DNA from: JAUVXJ01 sp034430275
GTDB lineage: Bacteria; Chloroflexota; Anaerolineae; UBA7937; B3-Chlor
Assembly (NCBI GenBank): GCA_034430275.1
Contig: DAOUEW010000426.1
Location: 1 to 30,472 of the forward strand
Direction: 5' to 3'
DNA: 30,472 bases
This document shows positions 1 through 5,404 of the stretch, piece by piece. Under the pieces are notes generated by a model. That model saw only the letters and a list, made by a program, of their open reading frames with translations, was not told the DNA's origin and did no database searches. Positions within the stretch are counted from its first letter, which is position 1; each line of letters starts with the position of its first letter. A program made the translations under genes and the position numbers.

Positions 1-575
1 AGGTTACTCACCTTCTCTATGTTGGTGGTCAGTGTCTTGTACCACCCCCAGTCATTCGCGCACAGATCGGCGACGAATCTTGGATCGATGGCTTCCGTGG
101 TGTCAACCTCCGCTATCTCATGATCGCAGAGTACAGCACACGCGTCCTTGATGTCCTTCTCGTTCAGCTCGATTACCTGGAGCTTGGAGAGCAGCAACTC
201 CTCTATGGGCACTGTGTAGACGTCGCGCTCCAGTCGCCCCAAGAGGTTCAACTCGTGACACATGGTGAAAACGTCCAGGAAGATGTCCGCATCGTACCCC
301 AGCTCTGGATTGTCAAAGAGCAGTCGTCTGTGTCCCTGTAGCGCATTGAATCGCCGATTGGGCTGGTACCCCAAATCCTCCATCAGGCGCGCCACCTCTT
401 TGCGCTCGGTCTGGTACCCAATGAAGTCCACATCTCCATAGGTGCGAGCCATAGAACGGTGCTCGGCGCTAGGACAGTGCAGCTTCACCGCCACACCTCC
501 AATCACCCTGATGTGGATCTCCCTCTCGCGCCCGGCATCCACCACGCGTCGCACTTCGTCTTCCATGGTCGCCAT
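1..575 (-). CDS. AbiEii-like nucleotidyltransferase, C-terminus cut by window edge
   Basis: This reading frame is open from the ATG at 575 down to base 1, giving at least 191 residues; its stop lies outside the window. A GG pair at residues 26-27 followed by an Asp-Val-Asp at 48-50 and a further acidic stretch (DADIFLD, 95-101) matches the minimal nucleotidyltransferase fold. The LLLSKLQ...EKDIKDA stretch (128-145) is like the AbiEii/DUF1814-type families, where the Lys and Asp are conserved. The start is supported by GGAGG 8 bases upstream; an in-frame ATG at 566 is less likely. It follows the membrane-protein gene by 30 bases on the same strand, so it is probably the third gene of an operon. 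Some relatives are toxins of abortive-infection or toxin-antitoxin systems, others are of unknown role; no antitoxin partner can be seen here because the operon runs off the edge. Confidence 0.65.
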   Translation of the reverse strand, partial: MATMEDEVRRVVDAGREREIHIRVIGGVAVKLHCPSAEHRSMARTYGDVDFIGYQTERKEVARLMEDLGYQPNRRFNALQGHRRLLFDNPELGYDADIFLDVFTMCHELNLLGRLERDVYTVPIEELLLSKLQVIELNEKDIKDACAVLCDHEIAEVDTTEAIDPRFVADLCANDWGWYKTLTTNIEKVSN

Positions 576-605
576 TGGGATTTCCTCCTTCTCCCCAGTA
601 CATTC

Positions 606-1070
606 TCACCGGTTGGCCAGGCCCGCGTCGTCCTTCTCCTGTGATCTCACGCCGACTAAGTCCATCACTTCGAAGCGTAGGTCCGACGGCTCCAATCTCA
701 GGTCGGAGGCCGGAATATCTATACAATCCCCTTCCGGCTGATAGAGTCTTACGCTGAATCTGCCATACCCGTCGTGCACGAGCGACACGCGGGAAACCTC
801 CCCCCACGTCTTCGCTGTCAATGCCGAAGTGCCCCTTTGCAGCTCAAAGCCCTCTCTATCCCACGAGAACCTCGAATGGTAGCGTGTCCTGTACCACCAC
901 ACGCCCGCCGCTACCGACACCACCATATTGCCCACGATGATCGGCCAGCCGATCAGGAAATCCCTGAACATGACGTAGTTGGCGACAATCCAAGCCACCG
1001 AAACCAGAATGAAGAAGATGCCGATGGATCTCCCAAGGTTCATCAACTGCCAGGGAGCCGTGCTCTTCAT
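606..1070 (-). CDS. Small membrane protein with two transmembrane helices and a cytoplasmic beta-rich domain
   Basis: The product is 154 residues from the ATG at 1070. Two hydrophobic segments (about residues 12-32 and 36-55, the second beginning near FLIGWPIIVG) form a hairpin, followed by about 95 soluble residues alternating in a pattern like a bacterial PH-type domain (WGEVSRVSL, GRFSVRLY, ...DIPASDL). I do not recognise a named family. The ATG overlaps the stop of the upstream gene as ATGA, with AGGGTG six bases before it; a GTG at 1079 would add three residues but removes that arrangement. Translational coupling to the 158-aa protein is therefore likely. The neighbouring nucleotidyltransferase starts 30 bases downstream. 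The function is unknown; a membrane-located partner of its two operon mates is inference only. Confidence 0.7.
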   Translation of the reverse strand: MKSTAPWQLMNLGRSIGIFFILVSVAWIVANYVMFRDFLIGWPIIVGNMVVSVAAGVWWYRTRYHSRFSWDREGFELQRGTSALTAKTWGEVSRVSLVHDGYGRFSVRLYQPEGDCIDIPASDLRLEPSDLRFEVMDLVGVRSQEKDDAGLANR

Positions 1071-1543
1071 TTGAAACACCCTACAAGCCTGGGCATCCTG
1101 CGGCCCAAGTGAGATTCTGAAGTCACGATCTCTTGAGAACTGAGATCAACCAGGGCGATTCCGATCTCGCGTATCGAAGTGCTCTGCACCATGGACTTCG
1201 CCTTCCTGGAGAAAGCTCCCTCCTGTGGGACGACCAACCAGGCCCAGGCGAATTCTTGCTGCTTCAGGAAGCTGGTGATGGCAGATAGGACCTCATGTAG
1301 CCGCTTCAAGCCAGGGTCCGTGGCATAGACGAAGCAGACGACGTGGTAGTTGGGAGTGGTGAGCCAGGCTGCCACCCTTGACAGGAAGAACCCCTTGGGT
1401 CTCACGGTCGCGGTAATCGCCATGTCGAAGACGACGTCATCGAGGTTGTACCCCCAAAAGGATTCATTGAAGTCCGCCACCCACCTTCCGCCCCCGAGCA
1501 TGAGGTTCTCTTCCAGCTTGAGCATGTACTCCTTGACGTTCAT
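1067..1543 (-). CDS. Uncharacterised 158-aa soluble protein, first gene of the left operon
   Basis: I do not recognise this family. The sequence has no signal peptide or membrane segment, contains a Gly-rich turn (LGGGRW, 16-21), an acidic DDVVFDM stretch (35-41), and an aromatic stretch (EFAWAWLVVP) followed by a basic patch (SRKAKS) and alternating hydrophobic strands, which suggests a mixed alpha/beta fold. The start ATG has GGAAGG six bases upstream and lies about 40 bases after a predicted transcription start. Its stop overlaps the ATG of the membrane protein by four bases (ATGA), so the two are probably made in equal amounts. The three-gene set (soluble protein, membrane protein, nucleotidyltransferase) could be a defence or stress cassette, but nothing in this protein itself shows that. 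Confidence 0.65.
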   Translation of the reverse strand: MNVKEYMLKLEENLMLGGGRWVADFNESFWGYNLDDVVFDMAITATVRPKGFFLSRVAAWLTTPNYHVVCFVYATDPGLKRLHEVLSAITSFLKQQEFAWAWLVVPQEGAFSRKAKSMVQSTSIREIGIALVDLSSQEIVTSESHLGRRMPRLVGCFK

Positions 1544-1588
1544 CTCCAGCCTTCCGCTCTACGCGACGGCCTCCGCAGTGTTTTGCCT

Positions 1589-1617
1589 ACTCTAGCACAG
1601 GAGCCGAAAGGACGCAA
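1589..1617 (-). promoter_or_regulatory. Promoter of the left operon
   Basis: On the minus strand TTGCGT (1612-1617) and TAGAGT (1589-1594) are separated by exactly 17 bases. Transcription would start near 1582, about 40 bases before the ATG at 1543. The match to sigma-70 consensus is moderate (4/6 in each box). Confidence 0.45.
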
Positions 1618-1658
1618 ATGGAGCATTGCACGCCGAGCGAGCAGTAGCCCCAACATAA

Positions 1659-1670
1659 ACCAGCGCTGGT
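1659..1670. promoter_or_regulatory. 12-bp palindrome upstream of the left operon promoter
   Basis: ACCAGCGCTGGT is a perfect palindrome about 45 bases upstream of the -35 box at 1612-1617 and between the permease terminator and this promoter. It could be an operator, or part of the terminator-side structure; nothing identifies a regulator. Confidence 0.25.
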
Positions 1671-1693
1671 CGGACAAGAAATGGTGGTGAGAA

Positions 1694-1733
1694 AAGGCTC
1701 TCCGTGGTCCCAAAGGTTCCCACGGAGAGCCTT
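1694..1733 (-). terminator. Intrinsic terminator of the APC permease gene
   Basis: A perfect 14-bp inverted repeat (AAGGCTCTCCGTGG, 1694-1707, with CCACGGAGAGCCTT, 1720-1733) encloses a 12-base loop and starts 26 bases after the permease stop. On the minus strand the stem ends in CCTTTTC, so a short U tract follows. Stem length and placement fit a Rho-independent terminator. It also insulates the left operon promoter. Confidence 0.8.
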
Positions 1734-1759
1734 GAGCTACGCCACGAACGCTTGAGAGT

Positions 1760-3463
1760 CTATTCTGGCGGGATCTCGGCGAAGATGGTGGTCAAGTCCG
1801 CGCCCACGCGCTTGGCCCTGCTGCGACCCCAGAAGTACACGCCCAGGGAGACGAGGATCAGCACGACCGTGAACCAGAAGTTGATGCTGACCCAGTTGCC
1901 CGTGAGCGGCCCCCAACCGTAGGCATTGGGGTGGAGGATGATCAGCAGAGACAGTGCGACGTTAGCCACGAAGGCGATCCACGCCAGTGTGACCACCACA
2001 CCCTTGCTCTGTCGCCACGGTGCCCGCTCGAAGACCTCTGGCATCCTTGACGGGAACAGAGCGCAGGCAAGAGCCACACCGGCGAAGAACAAGGCGTCCC
2101 ACATGTCCGTGGCCACCACAGCTCCGGCCGAGCTTATCCATTGCTGCCCGAACGGATGGTGGATGAAGGCCAGGTTGAGGCCGGTAGGACCGAACAACTC
2201 CGCCTCTGCGACCACCCCCAACAGAGCTGCCACTGAGGTAACGATGATGGCATTCACGGGGGAGTGCCACTTCTCGTTGATGTCAGCGACCCACTCTGGA
2301 AGGATGCGGTCGAAGCCCATGGCAAACATCATCCGGGAGCAGGTGAGGATGAACGGCGGAATGTCGTTGGCCACCCACAGCGCGGCGAAGGCCAACAGCA
2401 CCCACCCGAAAAGACGGCCACCAGCCATACCGAACTGGCCATAGGCCACTATGCCTGCAAAGGTTGGCATCCATGGCCCGATGCTGGGTAGACCGGCGTC
2501 TGCATAGCTACCAGCCCCCGCACCCAGGAAGCCTACGGCATCCACCAGGGCGAATCCACCAGCTTGACCAACCATGCTACCCGCTCGCGCAAGGAAGAAG
2601 GAGATGCTCATATAGATCAGCATGATGATGATGCCCGAGGTGAAGATAGCCCTCGGCATGCTGCGGCTGGCCTCTTTCACCTCGCCAGCGACGAACGTGG
2701 CAGCCGCGTACCCGATGTAGGCCCAGTAGGCGAAGAAGCTGGCCGTGAAGACGGCGCTCCAGTAGCTGCCCGATGAGGCCAGGCCCTGGTCCAACGCCGC
2801 CTGAGTGTACTCTACGGCAGTATGCCCGTCGGTGATCAACCCCACTCCGGCCTCCATGTTGGCGGGGCTAGCCATCAGGAAGACCAGATAGACCAACACC
2901 AGGACCCCCGCCGGGATCCAGAAGATGGCGTGCAACAGGTATCCCGTCATCCTGGTGCCCAAGCACGCGACACCGCTGAAGATGGCGATGATCACGATGC
3001 CGAAGATGGTCATGAACCAGGGATTGTACACCGCGCTGAAGTCCACGCCGGCCAACCCGCCGAAGATCAGCGTCGCCTCGTACGTGGCCACCGCGATCAG
3101 GCCGTAGGAGACGGCCACAGAGAGGAACTCCAGACACGTGGCCACGAAAGCGAAGCCCGGGCTCAGGATCCTCGACATGAAGACATAGCCTCCCCCAGAA
3201 CGGGGCATCGCCGCTGACAGCACCGCGAATGTATAGACCGACAGCAGCATGAGGATACCCACGATGAAAAAGGCCATGATCATGGGGTGTATGCCGAGGA
3301 AATACTCTGTTGGTAGGACCGCTTCGGCACCAACAGCCTGGAATACACGTTTCTGCCAACCCAGGCCAACCACGTTGGCGATAGCCAGAATCACCGCGGT
3401 GATGAATCCGATCTCCCGCACCAGTCCGGTGGCCTTACGCGCAAACAAGGTCTTATCTGCCAT
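1760..3463 (-). CDS. APC-superfamily amino acid/polyamine permease
   Basis: This is a 567-residue integral membrane protein with about 12-14 hydrophobic segments. The first helix (GFITAVILAIANVVGLGW, from residue 18) and the later AMPRSGGGYVFMSR stretch (near residue 84) are typical of the APC superfamily (AA_permease_2 type), which couples uptake of amino acids or related amines to ion gradients. Aromatic and Gly-rich segments in the middle (SYWSAVFTASFFAYWAY) are like the family's substrate-facing helices, but the substrate cannot be read from the sequence. The length is at the upper end for the family because of extended loops (for example near residues 205-230). The start is well supported: AGGAGG lies 8 bases before the ATG. 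The gene is monocistronic, with its own promoter, a 160-base leader and a strong terminator. Confidence 0.9.
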   Translation of the reverse strand: MADKTLFARKATGLVREIGFITAVILAIANVVGLGWQKRVFQAVGAEAVLPTEYFLGIHPMIMAFFIVGILMLLSVYTFAVLSAAMPRSGGGYVFMSRILSPGFAFVATCLEFLSVAVSYGLIAVATYEATLIFGGLAGVDFSAVYNPWFMTIFGIVIIAIFSGVACLGTRMTGYLLHAIFWIPAGVLVLVYLVFLMASPANMEAGVGLITDGHTAVEYTQAALDQGLASSGSYWSAVFTASFFAYWAYIGYAAATFVAGEVKEASRSMPRAIFTSGIIIMLIYMSISFFLARAGSMVGQAGGFALVDAVGFLGAGAGSYADAGLPSIGPWMPTFAGIVAYGQFGMAGGRLFGWVLLAFAALWVANDIPPFILTCSRMMFAMGFDRILPEWVADINEKWHSPVNAIIVTSVAALLGVVAEAELFGPTGLNLAFIHHPFGQQWISSAGAVVATDMWDALFFAGVALACALFPSRMPEVFERAPWRQSKGVVVTLAWIAFVANVALSLLIILHPNAYGWGPLTGNWVSINFWFTVVLILVSLGVYFWGRSRAKRVGADLTTIFAEIPPE

Positions 3464-3475
3464 TTCTGAAACCTC

Positions 3476-3547
3476 CTATTTCCCTCCAATGGGTGTACTA
3501 GCGGAACGCGGTTTCAAGACAGTCCGGTCACCATTCTCTATTGGCAT
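3476..3547 (-). CDS. Candidate 23-residue leader peptide upstream of the permease
   Basis: Within the permease leader an ATG at 3547 opens a 23-codon frame ending in TAG at 3476. An almost perfect Shine-Dalgarno (GAGGAGGTG) sits directly before this ATG, closer than normal. The TAG is part of the TAGGAGG that serves as the ribosome site of the permease, so ribosomes ending here would be delivered to the permease start. The peptide has no run of a single amino acid that would show a classical attenuator. It may be a real coupling ORF, or the strong ribosome site may be a chance or a standby site. Confidence 0.3.
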   Translation of the reverse strand: MPIENGDRTVLKPRSASTPIGGK

Positions 3548-3628
3548 CACCTCCTCGTGTAACCCGTATGAATGTACAATCCTAGCCAGAGAACCCTGTT
3601 CGCGGCGTTCTGGTCCACTCAATTCAAT

Positions 3629-3657
3629 ATGATAGCACATATTCGCAAAAATGTCAA
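3629..3657 (-). promoter_or_regulatory. Strong sigma-70-type promoter of the permease gene
   Basis: On the minus strand TTGACA (3652-3657) and TATCAT (3629-3634) are separated by 17 bases. This predicts a start near 3622 and a leader of about 160 bases. That leader can fold into a hairpin around 3595-3620 (CCAGAAC with GTTCTCTGG), so post-initiation control is possible. Confidence 0.75.
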
Positions 3658-3667
3658 GTCCTGACAC

Positions 3668-3789
3668 CACCGAACGGAGGCGAACACGCGCGCCGGTTCG
3701 CTCGCCGTACCAGCAACCGCCTACTGGTGCTACTGCCGTAACGTGAGCAGTAACACTGCATATCCAAGATAACACGTCACCGAACGGAG
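3668..3789. repeat. Pair of 12-bp direct repeats upstream of the permease promoter
   Basis: CACCGAACGGAG occurs at 3668-3679 and again at 3778-3789, starts 110 bases apart, close to a whole-or-half number of helical turns (about 10.5). The proximal copy ends just upstream of a hairpin-forming repeat GCGAAC/GTTCGC (3680-3685 and 3696-3701), and lies 11 bases from the permease -35 box. This fits a paired operator. The 3464-3967 intergenic region otherwise holds the two promoters and the leader ORF listed separately; no RNA gene is seen. Confidence 0.35.
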
Positions 3790-3904
3790 AGTTGCGTGTT
3801 CTTAACTAACGGCGTCGGCCGTTCCTACTCTAGAGTGGCAGTGACCCGACCAGACACCGCCGCGCTGCTGCACGGGCACAGGCAGCCCTATGCACGTACA
3901 CCCG

Positions 3905-3933
3905 TTGACTTACCTATGCCAATCCAGTAAAAT
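3905..3933 (+). promoter_or_regulatory. Promoter of selA, deciding its start
   Basis: TTGACT (3905-3910) and TAAAAT (3928-3933) are 17 bases apart. Transcription would start near 3940, 28 bases before the ATG at 3968. The longer in-frame start at 3890 lies upstream of this promoter and would not be on the transcript. Confidence 0.65.
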
Positions 3934-3967
3934 CTGGGCGCACATCCAGGACTACGTCAGGAACGAG

Positions 3968-5335
3968 ATGCAAGAGGAACTGCGGAAGCTACCAAGCGTG
4001 GAGAGAGTCCTCCAGAGGCCGGAGATACAGCAATCGGTCGGGGAGAGCGCCCGGCCGGTCGTCCTGGAGAGCATTCGGCAAGTCATGCGCGAAGCACGCC
4101 AGGAGATCACCAGCGGTCGGCCTTGCCCAAGTCTGGACTCCCTCGTCGACCGGACGCTTCTGCACCTCAAAGACCGAGAGAGGCTCATCCTGCGCAAAGT
4201 CATTAACGCCACAGGAGTCATCGTGCACACCAACCTGGGCCGTGCTCCCTTGAGCGATGACGCAAGAGCAGCCATGGACCTCGTAGCGGAGGGCTACAGC
4301 AATCTGGAGTATGACCTCGAAGCCGGTGTTCGCGGGTCCCGTCACGTGCACGCCGAACAGCTCTTGAGCAAGCTTACTGGCGCCGGAAGTGCGATGCTGG
4401 TTAACAACAACGCAGGGGCGCTGCTGCTCGTGCTCACTGCGCTGGCCCGGGGAAGGGAAGTGATCATCTCCCGAGGCCAGTTAGTCGAGATCGGCGGTGG
4501 TTTTCGCATCCCCGAGGTTATGTCCCAGAGCGGTGTTCGGCTGGTCGAGGTAGGGACGACCAATCGAACCAACCTCAGTGACTTCGAGAGCGCTATCGGG
4601 GACGAGACAGCTCTCCTCATGCACGTCCATCACAGCAACTTCAGAGTCCTCGGCTTCACCCACGAGACCACTCTGGGCGAGCTATCCGACTTAGCCAGCC
4701 ACAGCGGCCTGCTAGTCGTAGAGGATCTCGGTAGTGGGTGTCTTCTGGACACGTCTGTCCACGCCCTGGCCCACGAGCCCACCGTACAGGAGGCTGTGCA
4801 ACAGGGCGCGGACCTCGTCTGCTTCAGTGGCGACAAGCTGCTCGGAGGACCGCAAGCAGGAATCATCGTAGGGCGGGCGGACCTGGTCTCCTCGTTGAAG
4901 AGACATCCCCTCGCTCGCGCTCTGAGGGTGGACAAGACCACCATGGCAGGAACGCAGGCCACTCTACTGCACTATGTGAGGGAAGAAGCTACCGAGAAGA
5001 TACCCATCTGGCAAATGATCAGCCTCGGCCTGGACGAGATAGACAACAAGGCCAACGCCTGGGCCGAGCAACTCGGAGCGACAGGCGTTCGCGTCGAAGT
5101 CATCCCCGGGCTTTCCACGGTGGGAGGAGGATCCCTCCCCGGTGAGACGCTGCCCACCAAGCTGGTGGCCTTGCACGTCACTTCGCCCGACGAGTTGGCT
5201 GCGCGCTTGCGGAGCGGAGAGCCACCCGTCATTGGCAGGATTGAGGCAGGAGAGCTTCTGCTGGACCCTCGTACCGTGCTGGCTTACGAAGAGCAGGAGC
5301 TGCTGTCGGCGGTGAAGCAGGCCGTGCAGAGCTAG
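3968..5335 (+). CDS. selA: L-seryl-tRNA(Sec) selenium transferase
   Basis: SelA is the PLP enzyme that turns seryl-tRNA(Sec) into selenocysteinyl-tRNA(Sec) with selenophosphate, in the cytoplasm. The product has 455 residues, normal for SelA. It opens with the family signature ELRKLPSV near residue 4, contains the INATGVIVHTNLGRAPLS core, the NNNAGALLL stretch, and the PLP-lysine motif FSGDKLLGGPQAG with Lys at residue 290. The start at 3968 is chosen because of the promoter just upstream, an AGGA five bases before it, and the canonical N-terminus; a longer frame from 3890 exists. No selB, selD or tRNA(Sec) gene is visible nearby, so the rest of the selenocysteine machinery must lie elsewhere if it works. 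PBP1A follows 69 bases later on the same strand and could be co-transcribed. Confidence 0.95.
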   Translation: MQEELRKLPSVERVLQRPEIQQSVGESARPVVLESIRQVMREARQEITSGRPCPSLDSLVDRTLLHLKDRERLILRKVINATGVIVHTNLGRAPLSDDARAAMDLVAEGYSNLEYDLEAGVRGSRHVHAEQLLSKLTGAGSAMLVNNNAGALLLVLTALARGREVIISRGQLVEIGGGFRIPEVMSQSGVRLVEVGTTNRTNLSDFESAIGDETALLMHVHHSNFRVLGFTHETTLGELSDLASHSGLLVVEDLGSGCLLDTSVHALAHEPTVQEAVQQGADLVCFSGDKLLGGPQAGIIVGRADLVSSLKRHPLARALRVDKTTMAGTQATLLHYVREEATEKIPIWQMISLGLDEIDNKANAWAEQLGATGVRVEVIPGLSTVGGGSLPGETLPTKLVALHVTSPDELAARLRSGEPPVIGRIEAGELLLDPRTVLAYEEQELLSAVKQAVQS

Positions 5336-5404
5336 CCGAGGCCCCAGCCGCACGGCGACGTCACCCGTAGCTACTCCCTGGGAGGACCGACTCGTCACTG
5401 AGCT

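Noticed and set aside
3476..3775. 99-aa minus-strand frame upstream of the permease
   Set aside because: It spans the permease promoter, so only its last 23 codons could be translated from that transcript; these are reported as the leader ORF.
3890..3967. Longer N-terminus for SelA from the ATG at 3890
   Set aside because: The -35 and -10 boxes at 3905-3933 lie inside it, and the added 26 residues are not part of the SelA signature.
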